Assembly (NCBI RefSeq): GCF_002000055.1
Contig: NZ_MVBD01000007.1
Span: 1-64,000 of the forward strand
Reading direction: 5' to 3'
Source of the DNA: Marinicella sediminis
GTDB taxonomy: Bacteria; Pseudomonadota; Gammaproteobacteria; Xanthomonadales; Marinicellaceae
DNA: 64,000 nt
The notes below the pieces were generated by a model, which worked only from the letters and a program-made list of their open reading frames with translations, searched no databases and had not been told where the DNA came from. Every line of letters starts with the position of its first letter. The stretch's first letter is position 1. Made by a program: the position numbers and the translations under genes. Below, one piece after another: positions 33,218-43,540 of this stretch.

Positions 33218-33942
33218 TACACGTAGACCAAATCAGTAAATCCTTTGGTGAAGTACAGGCTGTTAAAAACGTCAGCCTGACAGCCGAAGACGGTAAAATC
33301 ACCGCCTTGCTGGGCGCCAATGGTGCAGGAAAAACCACCTCCATGCGAATGATCTATGCGTTGATCACTCCGGAAACCGGCCACGTGACCGTGGACGGCA
33401 TCGATTCAAAGAATGATCCGGTTGCAGCACGGGCCAGAATGGGTGTTTTGCCTGATGCCAGGGGCTTGTACAAGCGCCTGACAGCCCGTGAAAACATCGC
33501 TTATTTTGGCCGCTTACAAGGTATGAGCGAAAGCGACATCCAGCGCCGTGCCGATGAACTCATTGAACGATTGGGAATGAGCAAATTTGCCGACCGGCAG
33601 ACCGATGGCTTCTCACAGGGTCAACGGGTCAAAGTGGCCATTGCCAGGGCCCTGGTTCATGACCCGCAAAACATCTTACTCGATGAACCCACCAATGGCC
33701 TGGATGTGATGAGTACCCGGGCAATACGGGCCTTCCTCAGGGAAGAAAAAGCCCGTGGCAAATGCATCCTGTTTTCTTCTCACGTGATGCAGGAAGTCTC
33801 GGCAGTCTGTGACGAAATCACCGTGGTGGATGCCGGGGTAGTCAGGGCCGTTGGCTCTGAGGCTCAATTGCTGGAAATGTCCGGACAGCACAACCTGGAA
33901 GACGCCTTTGTACACTTGGTAACCCAGGGAGGTGACGCATGA
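33214..33942 (+). CDS. NatA-type ABC transporter ATPase
   Basis: A 242-aa ABC ATPase starting MIHVDQISKSFG at 33214 within the previous stop. Motifs: Walker A GANGAGKTT, signature FSQGQRVKV, Walker B ILLDEPTNGLD, and the H-loop FSSHVMQEV. LPDARGLYKRLTARENIAYF is characteristic of NatA, the ATPase of a Na+/drug efflux ABC system. The permease gene follows with another four-base overlap. Confidence 0.9.
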   Translation: MIHVDQISKSFGEVQAVKNVSLTAEDGKITALLGANGAGKTTSMRMIYALITPETGHVTVDGIDSKNDPVAARARMGVLPDARGLYKRLTARENIAYFGRLQGMSESDIQRRADELIERLGMSKFADRQTDGFSQGQRVKVAIARALVHDPQNILLDEPTNGLDVMSTRAIRAFLREEKARGKCILFSSHVMQEVSAVCDEITVVDAGVVRAVGSEAQLLEMSGQHNLEDAFVHLVTQGGDA

Positions 33943-35123
33943 TAACCAAAGCATTCAAAACCGTGTTCTTCAAAGAAGTGATGGAGAACCTGAGAGACAA
34001 AAGAACCCTGATGTCATCGGTGATCATGGGCTCATTCATGGGGCCATTATTTGCCCTGGGCATGATTTCTATGACCGCGCAAATGGGCAAGGAAAAAGCC
34101 GAAAAACAACTGGAATTGCCAGTAATTAATATGCAGTTTGCGCAAAACCTGGAAAAACACCTGCTGTCCAATGACGTCAAAATCCTTACTCTGGATAAAA
34201 CGCCAGAGGCGGCAATCAAAGACAAGGATCACGATGTGGTACTCGAAATTGATGAGTCGTTCAGTGACGCCATGCAAGCCGGCACCCCGGCGAAGGTCAA
34301 AGTCTATTACGACGCTTCGGCAAAGGGAGCAGCCAATGTTTCGGTGCGGCGGGTCAAAGCGCTGATCAATGGATACTCATCAAGCATTGGAGCCATGCGC
34401 CTGCAGTTGCGGGGTGTCTCACCCAACCTGATGAATGTGGTTAAAATTGAAAACCATGACCAGGCCACATCACAATCCAAAGGCGCTCAGCTGATGCTGT
34501 TCCTGCCGTATTTCCTGATCATGGGTTTGTTTGTTGGCAGTATGTATCTGGCCATTGACACCACAGCGGGTGAAAAAGAGCGGAAATCTCTGGAGCCCTT
34601 GTTCCTCAACCCGGTCAGTCGCACGTCCATCCTGTCAGGCAAGCTGGCGGCAACCGTGAGTTTTGGGCTACTGACCCTGATCCTGACATTGATCGCCTTT
34701 AAATTGACATTGCCGTTCTACCCGATGAAAAAATTGGGCATGTCACTGACCCTGGGCCTGGATGATTTGCTGGTCATGCTGGTGGTGCTGATTCCTTTGG
34801 CTGTTTTAGCTGGCTCGGTACAGACCATCATTGCTGCCTTCAGCAAGTCTTTCCGCGAAGCCCAAACCTATGTCAGTGTGGTGATGTTCATTCCTTTGAT
34901 TCCGAGCATGCTGCTGATGTTCATGCCCATTAAGGAAAAGCTGTGGATGTATGCCATCCCCATTCTGAATCAAAACATCGTCATCAACAGCATCATCCGT
35001 GGTGAACAAATCGGTGCGGCAGCCATCGCCCTGACTGTCTTGGCCACCCTGATTCTGGGCCTGGCACTTGCATGGTTTGCAGTAAGACTGTATAACAAAG
35101 AAAGTATGTTGTTTACGGACTGA
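33939..35123 (+). CDS. NatB-type ABC-2 permease
   Basis: A 394-aa permease: one N-terminal membrane helix (LMSSVIMGSFMGPLFALGMI), a large extracytoplasmic domain to about residue 180, then five helices (LPYFLIMGLFVGSMYLAI, KLAATVSFGLLTLILTLIAF, LLVMLVVLIPLAVLAGS and two more). TTAGEKERKSLEPLFLNPVSR is the conserved cytoplasmic segment contacting the ATPase. With the preceding gene it forms an efflux pump; substrate not readable, Na+ or peptide possible. Confidence 0.88.
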   Translation: MITKAFKTVFFKEVMENLRDKRTLMSSVIMGSFMGPLFALGMISMTAQMGKEKAEKQLELPVINMQFAQNLEKHLLSNDVKILTLDKTPEAAIKDKDHDVVLEIDESFSDAMQAGTPAKVKVYYDASAKGAANVSVRRVKALINGYSSSIGAMRLQLRGVSPNLMNVVKIENHDQATSQSKGAQLMLFLPYFLIMGLFVGSMYLAIDTTAGEKERKSLEPLFLNPVSRTSILSGKLAATVSFGLLTLILTLIAFKLTLPFYPMKKLGMSLTLGLDDLLVMLVVLIPLAVLAGSVQTIIAAFSKSFREAQTYVSVVMFIPLIPSMLLMFMPIKEKLWMYAIPILNQNIVINSIIRGEQIGAAAIALTVLATLILGLALAWFAVRLYNKESMLFTD

Positions 35124-35125
35124 AA

Positions 35126-35668
35126 ATGAGAAAACCATCCATTGCTTTGTTGTTGGCGGCTGTATCACTGAGTGTGCTGGCCGCCGACGAGAAAAAAATC
35201 TACAAATACACCGATGAAAACGGGGTCACCCATTACACCGAAACCAAGCCCAATGACAATTATGAAGAGGCTGATTTACCGCAGCTATCAGTGGTGCCTT
35301 CGATTGCCCCAAAACCCGCATCGGTCAGCTCAACAACAGCTGATGATGATGAAGGAAGCAGCGAAGTTGCTGAAGTCAAAGAATTCAAACTGCTTTCCCC
35401 TGCCGATCAACAGAACCTGTGGGGCACGGGTCTGAAACTGACTGCCCGCACCACTGCACTTACCGAAGCCCAGAAACAACTGTATCAGATCCAGTTTGTG
35501 ATTGATGGCAAAGCCCAAACCCCAACCAACAGCAGTGAACAAACCTTTGAAAACATTTTCCGGGGTGAACATCAACTGCAAGCCAGGCTGCTGAACAGAC
35601 AAACCAGTGATGTGGTGAAACAAACGCCCACAATCACCTTTTACATGCATCAAAACACAAAAAAGTAG
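35126..35668 (+). CDS. DUF4124 domain-containing exported protein
   Basis: A 180-aa protein with signal peptide MRKPSIALLLAAVSLSVLAA followed by KKIYKYTDENGVTHYTETKP, the DUF4124 domain of many proteobacterial envelope proteins. An acidic linker (DDDEGSSEVAEVKEFKLL) leads to a beta-rich C-terminal half (TARTTALTEAQKQLYQIQFVIDGKAQ). It begins two bases after the permease stop and is probably in the same operon. Function unknown; periplasmic. Confidence 0.88.
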   Translation: MRKPSIALLLAAVSLSVLAADEKKIYKYTDENGVTHYTETKPNDNYEEADLPQLSVVPSIAPKPASVSSTTADDDEGSSEVAEVKEFKLLSPADQQNLWGTGLKLTARTTALTEAQKQLYQIQFVIDGKAQTPTNSSEQTFENIFRGEHQLQARLLNRQTSDVVKQTPTITFYMHQNTKK

Positions 35669-35731
35669 ATAACGGCCGGAACCGCACCAACAAAGCCCGG
35701 CCGGATCGAATTCGTTGACCCTGTGCTGACC

Positions 35732-36814
35732 ATGCTGACTTTATTAACCGGCTGTCTGACTGGCATGACTGTGCTGGCTGCCTGGCGACAACATTCCTGG
35801 GTCTTGCTGATCATGACGCTGTTGTTGCTGACCTCAGTGACCTTGTCCCTGACCACTGGTTTTTGGTCTGTACCACCACTGTTTGGTGTGTTGATCATGT
35901 TGTCTGCGACCGTGCTGTTGGCCGACCCACTGAAACATTTTCATCAGCTGATGCAATTGAGCACTCTGCTCACTTTACACCTCACCGCTGCTGCACTGAC
36001 ATTGACCACCAGCCTGGTGTTGTTGACTGTGGCAGTGTTGCTGGTTGTGATGATCAGGATGGTACGCCAACAAGGCACAATGAAGCAGCTGGTCCTGTTG
36101 GCGTTGTGCCTGTTAAGCCTGCCGGGCACCCTTGACACCCTTGTGGTCATTGTGGCTGTGATGTTGACCATTTGGCTGATTCGCACGCTCAGTCAATCCG
36201 CCGCGGGCGATCAACAATCAACAATCTCGGTTTCCTTTGAAACGGCCGAGGACATCAGAAGCAAAGAGCGCAGTCGCATCTATCAGAACATCCACGATGA
36301 CGTGGGCGCAGATTTACTCAAACTGATTTACCAAACCACCGATGAAAACCAACGCCTGGCCATCAAGAACATCATGGATCGTTTGCGTGAGGCGGTGGCA
36401 CAAACCACCCATCGTCGCCTGGAACTCAGCGAATTATTGGCAGAAATCTGTACTGAGACCGCTGCCAGCTGTCAGGCTGCCGGCATTGACTTTGAACAAC
36501 AACTGTCCGTTGATCAACACACCGTGAACCTTGATCTGCCTACTCATTTACAACGCATGATCAAAGAATTAACTACCAACAGCATCAAACATGCGCAAGC
36601 CACTGTTATTCAGTTAACCGCCCGAACAGAACATGATGTGTTACATTTAACATTCTGTGATGACGGATCCGGCATCAGCGCAGACACCAATCTGCCACAG
36701 GGCAAAGGGCTGCTGTCACTGCGTCGCAGGGCTTTGCAGCATGGCGCCACCATCGATTGGCAACCGGCAAACACCAAAGGTACAATGGTCACCCTGAAGG
36801 TACCGCTGAAATGA
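35732..36814 (+). CDS. Membrane sensor histidine kinase (NarX/HisKA_3-like)
   Basis: A 360-aa kinase. The first ~155 residues are almost entirely hydrophobic (four to six helices) with no clear extracellular sensor domain. The dimerisation/phosphoacceptor segment is ERSRIYQNIHDDVGADLLKL, His in the HDDVG box, and the ATPase domain has KELTTNSIKHAQA (N-box) and CDDGSGISAD, QGKGLLSLRRRA (G boxes). GTG 35723 is an alternative start. The response-regulator gene overlaps its stop by four bases. The signal is unknown. Confidence 0.88.
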   Translation: MLTLLTGCLTGMTVLAAWRQHSWVLLIMTLLLLTSVTLSLTTGFWSVPPLFGVLIMLSATVLLADPLKHFHQLMQLSTLLTLHLTAAALTLTTSLVLLTVAVLLVVMIRMVRQQGTMKQLVLLALCLLSLPGTLDTLVVIVAVMLTIWLIRTLSQSAAGDQQSTISVSFETAEDIRSKERSRIYQNIHDDVGADLLKLIYQTTDENQRLAIKNIMDRLREAVAQTTHRRLELSELLAEICTETAASCQAAGIDFEQQLSVDQHTVNLDLPTHLQRMIKELTTNSIKHAQATVIQLTARTEHDVLHLTFCDDGSGISADTNLPQGKGLLSLRRRALQHGATIDWQPANTKGTMVTLKVPLK

Positions 36815-37470
36815 AGCAGCAGCAGACGCAGGTGTTGTTACTGGAAGACCTGCCCCATGTCAGTGAGTGGGTCAGCCAGGCCATTGAAGTGGCATTTTCT
36901 GAGGGCCTCAACATCACCCTGGCAACCACCCTGGCTGAAGGTTTACTGGCGGTGAAAGAACAATCATTCAGCATGGCTCTGATTGACATTGGATTACCTG
37001 ATGGCAGTGGCCTGGATGTACTGAAACAATTGATACAGCATCAACCACAATGCCTGAATATCATGTCGACCATATTTGACGATGATCAGCATGTGTTTCA
37101 GGCCTTGCGCCTGGGTGCCAAAGGATACATCCTTAAAGACCAGTCTAAAGCTGACATGGCTAAGATGCTACAGGGGATATCACTTGGGCACTATCCGATC
37201 TCACCGGCCATCGCCAACAAATTGCTGCACTTTTTTCAACCCCAGGAACAACCACAGCCGGAACCACCACTGACCCACCGCGAAAACGAAGTCCTGACCT
37301 TGCTGGCCAAGGGCATCACCGTACCCAAAGTGGCTGAATTACTTGGCATCAAAGCCAGCACCTGTTACGGCTATGTCAAAGACATTTACCGCAAACTCAA
37401 CATCAACTCAAGAGCCGAAGCCACACTGGCTGCCACCCGCATGGGGCTGATATCCCCTCAAGCTGACTGA
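36811..37470 (+). CDS. NarL/FixJ-family response regulator
   Basis: A 219-aa regulator starting MKQQQTQVLLLEDL at 36811. The receiver domain holds the phosphorylated Asp in MALIDIGLPDGSGL and a Lys in KGYILKDQSK. The C-terminal LuxR-type helix-turn-helix is LTHRENEVLTLLAKGITVPKVAELLGIKASTCYGYVKDIYRKL. It is coupled to the kinase at 35732-36814. It follows the ABC exporter/DUF4124 block, which it might regulate, though the promoter regions show no recognised site. Confidence 0.9.
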   Translation: MKQQQTQVLLLEDLPHVSEWVSQAIEVAFSEGLNITLATTLAEGLLAVKEQSFSMALIDIGLPDGSGLDVLKQLIQHQPQCLNIMSTIFDDDQHVFQALRLGAKGYILKDQSKADMAKMLQGISLGHYPISPAIANKLLHFFQPQEQPQPEPPLTHRENEVLTLLAKGITVPKVAELLGIKASTCYGYVKDIYRKLNINSRAEATLAATRMGLISPQAD

Positions 37471-37555
37471 GCAGAGACAAACCCGGGGGCTAAACCCGAC
37501 TTTACAAAAACATCTACGAAATCTATAATAGTTGTGAATCATACCGGTGAAACAC

Positions 37556-39934
37556 ATGCGCCTCTTCTTCATTTTGTTTTGCATTCTGACCTGTGTTAAC
37601 ACGGGCTACGCTCAATCCATTGACCTGAGTAAACCCCACGAGACATGGCAATCTGCGGGCTCCGGGCCGGTGGCTCATGCCCATCTGAAAAACTCCGGAC
37701 AAAACCACAAAAGTCAGCTCATCAGTGAGGGACCGTTTATCAGTTATCAGGTCAATGTCAATGAATCGGGCTTTGACCTCACCAACGATGCAGGCAATGA
37801 GCCCTCCATTGCAGTGAATCCACTGAATCCCAAACAAATCGTCATCGGCTGGCGCCAGTTTGATAACATCAACAGTGATTTCAGACAGGCTGGCCTGGCC
37901 TGGTCCAATGATGGTGGACTGACCTGGAACAACAACGGCCCCCTGGAAGCTGGCGTGTTTCGCAGTGATCCGGTATTGGCTGCAGACGCCGATGGTACAT
38001 TTTTTTATCAAAGCCTGGCCGTCAGGGACACCAATGGAATGCCCGGCATCCAATCGGATGACACCTTCAGCGTTGATCAGTGGCGTTCAACCGATGGCGG
38101 GCAAAACTGGTTTGATAAAACCAATGCCATTGGCGGAGACAAAAGCTGGTATGCGATCGACCACAGCAACACAGAAAACCGCGGTAACATCTATGCCGCA
38201 TGGAATCTGGCAGGCAACAACCACTACCCCAACAGTTTCAATTATTCAGTGGATAATGGCCAGTCATTCAGTGCCCCGGAGGTATTGCCTAATTCCCCTA
38301 TTTTTGGCACCGTGGCGGTGGGTTTTGATGGTGAAGTATATGTGGCTGGCGTCAATGGAGAAACCAGCCTGAATGACATCCAGCTGATCACCACCAATAA
38401 CCCCATATCAGCAATGTTTCCTGATTTCGGCCCGGTTCCGGCCTTCCTCAATCTGGGCGGCACATTGGGTATAGGCGGAGTTAACCCTGTGGGTTTATTG
38501 GGTCAGGTTTGGGTGGCCACTGACCGTTCTGAACGTCACACACGGGGACGCATTTATCTGGCTGCTTCTGTCGACCAATTTGGCACTGATCCGTTGGATG
38601 TCACCTTTATCCGCTCTGTCAATGGCGGACAAACCTTCAGCACCCCAATGAAAATCAACGAAGACAACAGCGACCTCAACTGGCAATGGTTCGGTACCAT
38701 GGGGGTCGCCCCCAATGGCCGCATTGATGTGGTCTGGCTGGACACCCGTAACCATGGCAGCTCTCTGTCAGCCAAAACCCGGTCACAGTTGTTCTACAGT
38801 TATTCCTATGATGGCGGGGTGAGCTTCTCTGATAACCAGGCAGTGTCTGCTGATTTTGATCACACCCTGGGCTATCCGGTGCAACAAAAAATGGGTGATT
38901 ACATCGACATTGTCTCAGCCAATTCAGGAGCTCATGTGGCCTACACCGCAACTTTCAGCGGTGGACAGGATGTGTATTACATCCATATCAAACCTTCAGC
39001 GGTCGAGGAAAACCCATATTTTCCCAGTCATCAGATGGATGGTATCTGGCACAACCCGGACATCCCTCGCCAGGGTATCATCAGCAAGACCCTGGTCCAA
39101 AATCCCAGCTCAGAGCAAGCCCAGGTGATAAATTTTGAAGCGGTGTTTACCGAAGAACCCGGAGGTCAGCCCACCTGGTTTGTGCTGCAAACTGATCACC
39201 CCCTCAGCGGAGATGAAATCAGTTACATGGTCCTTTTTCCAACCGGTGACCTGGCCGTTGACGGCACACCGCTTCGTCCCATTGGTATGGTCACCAAATC
39301 CCGTCTTTATGACAGCAACAACGAACTGCTCAGAAACCGTGTGCGCTACGCTTTTGACATGACCGATTCAGTCATTGACCAGCTCAGTGAACTGGCAGTT
39401 TTTGACCAGGATTTTTTCACTGGTAATCCGTTTTATGGCCAATCGCTGGTCATTGAACTGCAACCTGTGATTGCCACAGAACAAAGCCGTGAAGTCCACT
39501 GTTTGATGCAAAATCTGGTTACTGAAAATCCCCTTGAGCGCAATGAAGGACGCGTTCCGGTGATCTATCAGCAACAGGGCGAAGCACATATGTTTGTCGC
39601 CGATTTCACCTATCAAAAAACCACCGAAGCCGATGGTAGCCAAACCTTGATATTGGATGATGAAGGACTGGCCATCCCCACCTGGGAAACCAGCAATACC
39701 CTTTCTGGTGACTGGCTGAAAGGCGATGTGATGATCAACGGCATTGGTCGCCCCAATGGTGGCAATGGGTTTTTCCGGGTCAATGACACCGACCCCGGCC
39801 TGACTCAGATCGCCACCGAAAACCTGCAGGTTACTGCACAATATCAACTCACCAGCGAACGCGATAACGGCGCTTCAGAAGTGCTCAATGCCGTCGCATT
39901 AAACAGCTATTGTGGCACCGACATGAATCTCTGA
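37556..39934 (+). CDS. Secreted sialidase-like (BNR/Asp-box) protein
   Basis: A 792-aa exported protein with signal peptide MRLFFILFCILTCVNTGYA. Five Asp-box-type motifs are visible (SNDGGLTW, STDGGQNW, SVDNGQSF, SVNGGQTF, SYDGGVSF), as in sialidase-type six-bladed propellers, in residues about 60-470. The C-terminal ~300 residues contain two beta-rich domains (QPTWFVLQTDHPLSGDEISYM...). No clear sialidase catalytic residues are seen, so a carbohydrate-binding or glycosidase role remains open. The GTG at 37547 is an alternative start. Confidence 0.78.
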   Translation: MRLFFILFCILTCVNTGYAQSIDLSKPHETWQSAGSGPVAHAHLKNSGQNHKSQLISEGPFISYQVNVNESGFDLTNDAGNEPSIAVNPLNPKQIVIGWRQFDNINSDFRQAGLAWSNDGGLTWNNNGPLEAGVFRSDPVLAADADGTFFYQSLAVRDTNGMPGIQSDDTFSVDQWRSTDGGQNWFDKTNAIGGDKSWYAIDHSNTENRGNIYAAWNLAGNNHYPNSFNYSVDNGQSFSAPEVLPNSPIFGTVAVGFDGEVYVAGVNGETSLNDIQLITTNNPISAMFPDFGPVPAFLNLGGTLGIGGVNPVGLLGQVWVATDRSERHTRGRIYLAASVDQFGTDPLDVTFIRSVNGGQTFSTPMKINEDNSDLNWQWFGTMGVAPNGRIDVVWLDTRNHGSSLSAKTRSQLFYSYSYDGGVSFSDNQAVSADFDHTLGYPVQQKMGDYIDIVSANSGAHVAYTATFSGGQDVYYIHIKPSAVEENPYFPSHQMDGIWHNPDIPRQGIISKTLVQNPSSEQAQVINFEAVFTEEPGGQPTWFVLQTDHPLSGDEISYMVLFPTGDLAVDGTPLRPIGMVTKSRLYDSNNELLRNRVRYAFDMTDSVIDQLSELAVFDQDFFTGNPFYGQSLVIELQPVIATEQSREVHCLMQNLVTENPLERNEGRVPVIYQQQGEAHMFVADFTYQKTTEADGSQTLILDDEGLAIPTWETSNTLSGDWLKGDVMINGIGRPNGGNGFFRVNDTDPGLTQIATENLQVTAQYQLTSERDNGASEVLNAVALNSYCGTDMNL

Positions 39935-40020
39935 ACCGGACCCGATTAGGCGTATTAATTACGGCAGAAAAAGACAGAATCAGTTAAGATAGCGCTGTTT
40001 TTTACCGCATTATTTTAACC

Positions 40021-41727
40021 ATGAGAACCACGGCATTTCATTTAGTCACCAGAAAGGAAACCCCACAGGACGCTGAGATCATTTCACATCAACTGATGAT
40101 TCGTTCAGGCATGATCAGAAAACTCGGCGCGGGCTTGTATACCTGGGCACCACTGGGCCTTCGGGTTTTACAGAAAGTGGAACAGATCATTCGCGAAGAA
40201 ATGAATGCGGCCGGAGCCCTGGAAATGCTGATGCCGGCGGTACAACCCAAAGAATTGTGGGAAGAAACCGGTCGCATTGATGACTTTGGCGGCCAGCTAC
40301 TGGCCATCCATGACCGAGCTGAACGGGATTATTTCTTCGGCCCCACTCATGAGGAAGTGATCACTGATTTTGTGCGTAATGAAATCAATTCATACAAACA
40401 ACTGCCCATCAATTTCTACCAGATACAAACCAAATTCCGCGATGAAATCAGACCCCGTTTCGGAGTGATGCGCTCACGTGAGTTCATCATGAAAGATGCC
40501 TACTCCTTCCATTTGGATCAGCAGTCACTGGAAGTCACGTACGAGGCAATGAAGCAGGCCTATACCAAAATCATCAATCGCATTGGGCTGGAGTTCCGTT
40601 GTGTGTTGGCTGATTCTGGTGCCATTGGTGGTTCGGGTTCTCAGGAATTCCATGTTATTGCTGATTCCGGCGAGGATGCCATCATGTACTCAGACACCGG
40701 AACCTATGCGGCCAATCTGGAAAAATGTGCGGCGGTTAGTTTGCTGGACAATCGGGCGGAAGCCACTGAAGCCATTAATAAAGTCGCAACGCCAACGCAA
40801 AAAACCATTGAAGAAGTGGCTGAGTTTCTCAAACTCAGAAAAAACCAAATGATCAAAACCCTGCTGGTGGCAGGCACTGAACAACCTGTGGCGCTGGTGG
40901 TACGCGGAGATCACAGTCTCAATGAAGTGAAAGCCGTCAATCTGGAGTCAGTGGCCAGCCCATTGCGCATGTTGAATGACGAAGAAATTAAAGACCTGGC
41001 AGGTTGTGAAGCCGGCTTCATTGGCGTCAAAGACCTGGCGTGTCAGATCATCGTCGACCGCACAGTGGCCAACATGAGTGATTTCACTTGTGGGGCCAAC
41101 GAAAATGGTTATCACCTCAGCGGTGTTAACTGGGACCGCGATGCCAGTTATCATGCCGTTGAAGACCTGCGTGATGCCGAGGTAGGCGACCCCAGTCCTG
41201 ACGGAACAGGCACCCTGCAAGTGGCCCGGGGCATCGAAGTGGGCCACATCTTTCAGCTGGGCAGCAAATACTCCAAAGCCATGAATGCCGTGATCCTCAA
41301 TGAACAAGGCAAATCCCAGGCCATGGAAATGGGTTGCTATGGCATGGGCGTGACGCGTATGGTGGCCGCGGCCATCGAGCAAAATCATGACGACAAAGGC
41401 ATCATCTGGCCGGCCAACATTGCACCATTTGCTGTGGCCATTTTGCCGATGAATTATCAAAAATCTGAACGCGTCAGAAGAGCCGCTGATGATTTGTATG
41501 AACAACTGTTGTCGATGGGTATTGAAGTGATTCTGGATGACCGCAAAGTCAGACCGGGGTTCATGATGTCAGATTTTGAACTGCTGGGCATTCCCCATCA
41601 GGTGATCATTGGCGACCGGGCACTGGATGAGGGTGAAGTTGAATATCGTGACCGACGGGACATGGCGTCCACCCGGGTGAATCATGATACAATCATTCAA
41701 TTCCTGACCGATCGCCTCCAGGCATGA
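40021..41727 (+). CDS. proS: Prolyl-tRNA synthetase
   Basis: A 568-aa class II synthetase that charges tRNA-Pro. The bacterial-type layout is clear: motif 2 region [20 protein letters not shown], a YbaK-like editing insertion at about residues 230-400 ([21 protein letters not shown]), motif 3 [13 protein letters not shown], and a C-terminal anticodon-binding domain ([34 protein letters not shown]). The length matches E. coli ProS (572 aa). The next gene overlaps its stop by four bases. Confidence 0.97.
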   Translation: MRTTAFHLVTRKETPQDAEIISHQLMIRSGMIRKLGAGLYTWAPLGLRVLQKVEQIIREEMNAAGALEMLMPAVQPKELWEETGRIDDFGGQLLAIHDRAERDYFFGPTHEEVITDFVRNEINSYKQLPINFYQIQTKFRDEIRPRFGVMRSREFIMKDAYSFHLDQQSLEVTYEAMKQAYTKIINRIGLEFRCVLADSGAIGGSGSQEFHVIADSGEDAIMYSDTGTYAANLEKCAAVSLLDNRAEATEAINKVATPTQKTIEEVAEFLKLRKNQMIKTLLVAGTEQPVALVVRGDHSLNEVKAVNLESVASPLRMLNDEEIKDLAGCEAGFIGVKDLACQIIVDRTVANMSDFTCGANENGYHLSGVNWDRDASYHAVEDLRDAEVGDPSPDGTGTLQVARGIEVGHIFQLGSKYSKAMNAVILNEQGKSQAMEMGCYGMGVTRMVAAAIEQNHDDKGIIWPANIAPFAVAILPMNYQKSERVRRAADDLYEQLLSMGIEVILDDRKVRPGFMMSDFELLGIPHQVIIGDRALDEGEVEYRDRRDMASTRVNHDTIIQFLTDRLQA

Positions 41728-42308
41728 CCAAAAAAGTAAAGAACTCACTCAAAGACTCGGCTTTGTTTCTTAAACACGCCATCACCAGTCCCATGCAGGT
41801 GGCATATTTCATGCCTTCATCACCCTGGTTGATTGATCAGGTGGCCAAATGCGCACATTTAAGTGATGCCAGGCACATCATGGAACTGGGCCCCGGAACC
41901 GGTGGTACGACCCGCGGGATCTTGAAATACATGCAACAGGATGCTGAGCTGATCAGTGTTGAAATCAATCAGAAATTCATTGACCACATTGAAAAGACCA
42001 TCACCGATGAACGCTTGTCAATGAGCAACAAAGGTGCACAGAACCTGGTGGAAATCATGACTGATCACGACTGGGATTCGGCCGATGTGATCATCTCCGG
42101 CATACCTTTCACCACTTTACCCAAAGGCATGGACCGGGCCATCATGCAATCCATTCATGACGCCCTTAAACCAGGTGGTATTTTTCTTGCTTATCAATTT
42201 CGTGATCATGTGAGCAAATTAGCCCAACCCTTGTTTGGTGAATACACCTTTAAAAAAGTCGAATTCAAAAACATCCCTCCAATGCGGATTTATACCTGGC
42301 AAAAATGA
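41724..42308 (+). CDS. SAM-dependent methyltransferase (phospholipid N-methyltransferase-like)
   Basis: A 194-aa class I methyltransferase. Motif I is [16 protein letters not shown] with the acidic SVEINQKF that follows. The opening [28 protein letters not shown] and the [13 protein letters not shown] motif resemble PmtA-type phosphatidylethanolamine methyltransferases and their relatives. Translationally coupled to proS, which may only reflect operon arrangement. Confidence 0.8.
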   Translation: MTKKVKNSLKDSALFLKHAITSPMQVAYFMPSSPWLIDQVAKCAHLSDARHIMELGPGTGGTTRGILKYMQQDAELISVEINQKFIDHIEKTITDERLSMSNKGAQNLVEIMTDHDWDSADVIISGIPFTTLPKGMDRAIMQSIHDALKPGGIFLAYQFRDHVSKLAQPLFGEYTFKKVEFKNIPPMRIYTWQK

Positions 42309-42323
42309 GCCGTTCAACCACTC

Positions 42324-43037
42324 ATGGCTGATTCCATTCCCAAAACCATTGGGGTGCTCGGCGGTATGAGCTGGGAAAGCACTCAGGTTTATTACCAACA
42401 ACTCAATCAACTGATCAACCAGCAACTCGGTGGGCTGCATTCAGCGAGAATGGTACTCATCAATGTTGATTTTGCACCCATTGAAGCCCTGATGGCTTCC
42501 GGCAACTGGTCAGCCATCGGCGATCACCTGGCGAAATTGAGCCAACAAATCGAACAGGCTGGCGCTGAATTTTTACTGATCGCCACCAACACCATGCACA
42601 AATTGGCTGACCAGATTCAGCGATCAATCGACATACCTGTGTTGCACATTGCCGATGCCGTGGCCGCTGAGTTGCACCTTCAGGGTCATGATCATGTCGG
42701 CCTGCTGGGTACTGCCTTCACCATGGAACAGGACTTTTATTCCGGCCACCTGAAACAGCATCATCACATTGAGGTCATCACTCCGGTACAAACCGATCGT
42801 GACCGCGTCCATGAGATCATCTTCAATGAATTGTGTCACGGCCAGCTGCTGGACACCTCACGGGCCGATTACCTGCGGATCATTGATTCATTACAGCATG
42901 AAGGTGCACAGGCAATCATTCTGGGCTGTACGGAAATCGGCTTGTTGGTTCAACAACAACACACCCAGGTTCCACTGATTGATGCCAGCAAGGCCCACAT
43001 TGATGCCGCGGTAAAACTCGCCCTGAAAACAGCCTGA
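42324..43037 (+). CDS. Aspartate/glutamate racemase (YgeA-like)
   Basis: A 237-aa amino-acid racemase. The N-terminal KTIGVLGGMSWESTQVYY is typical. The two catalytic positions are Thr88 in LIATNTMHK, where classical aspartate racemases have Cys, and Cys202 in LGCTEIGLL. The Thr/Cys pair matches E. coli YgeA, reported as specific for L-Asp/L-Glu. It converts one enantiomer of the acidic amino acid to the other in the cytoplasm. Same strand as the previous gene, 15 bases apart. Confidence 0.9.
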   Translation: MADSIPKTIGVLGGMSWESTQVYYQQLNQLINQQLGGLHSARMVLINVDFAPIEALMASGNWSAIGDHLAKLSQQIEQAGAEFLLIATNTMHKLADQIQRSIDIPVLHIADAVAAELHLQGHDHVGLLGTAFTMEQDFYSGHLKQHHHIEVITPVQTDRDRVHEIIFNELCHGQLLDTSRADYLRIIDSLQHEGAQAIILGCTEIGLLVQQQHTQVPLIDASKAHIDAAVKLALKTA

Positions 43038-43038
43038 T

Positions 43039-43419
43039 TCAATAATGGCTGACAGCAAGCTGCGAAACTTTGGCCGCTTTGACCTGATCCACCACTGCCA
43101 CCAGCCGGGCCACCGGGGTATCACCATCTGATCGCAATTGCACCTGCAAATCAGGTCGTTCAACCTGCAACTGACTGAGGCGGGCTTCAATACCTTCCAC
43201 TTGAACCAATTGTTGATTGATCATCACCTGATGCGGTTCCAGGTGAATCAGTACCGCCTGCCCTTCGCCAGTGGTGTTGCTGGCCGGGCGACTGATGGTC
43301 AGACCATTTTCCTTGGTGAAGCTGGTGGTAACGATGAAAAAAATCAGCAGGATAAACACCACATCCAGCATGGGGGTGATGTTGATTTCCGGTTCCGTTT
43401 GTGCGCGAAATTGATTCAT
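43039..43419 (-). CDS. ExbD/TolR-family biopolymer transport protein
   Basis: A 126-aa protein starting MNQFRAQTEPEINITPMLDVVFILLIFFIVTTSF: one membrane helix with the conserved Asp (MLDVVF) that takes part in proton flow, and a periplasmic domain ending LVAVVDQVKAAKVSQLAVSHY. AAGGAG precedes the ATG at 43419. No ExbB/TolQ or TonB gene is beside it; it lies convergent to the racemase gene and divergent from 43541. It could pair with an ExbB elsewhere. Confidence 0.85.
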   Translation of the reverse strand: MNQFRAQTEPEINITPMLDVVFILLIFFIVTTSFTKENGLTISRPASNTTGEGQAVLIHLEPHQVMINQQLVQVEGIEARLSQLQVERPDLQVQLRSDGDTPVARLVAVVDQVKAAKVSQLAVSHY

Positions 43420-43540
43420 GACAAGCTCCTTTGGTTTTAAAATTCTGACACCCCGGATGTTGATGTGGTTCAAAAAAACCACAATCAGATGTTGTGATAT
43501 TGGGTACAATGTTGATTAACGTCTCCTTCATCAGCACAAC

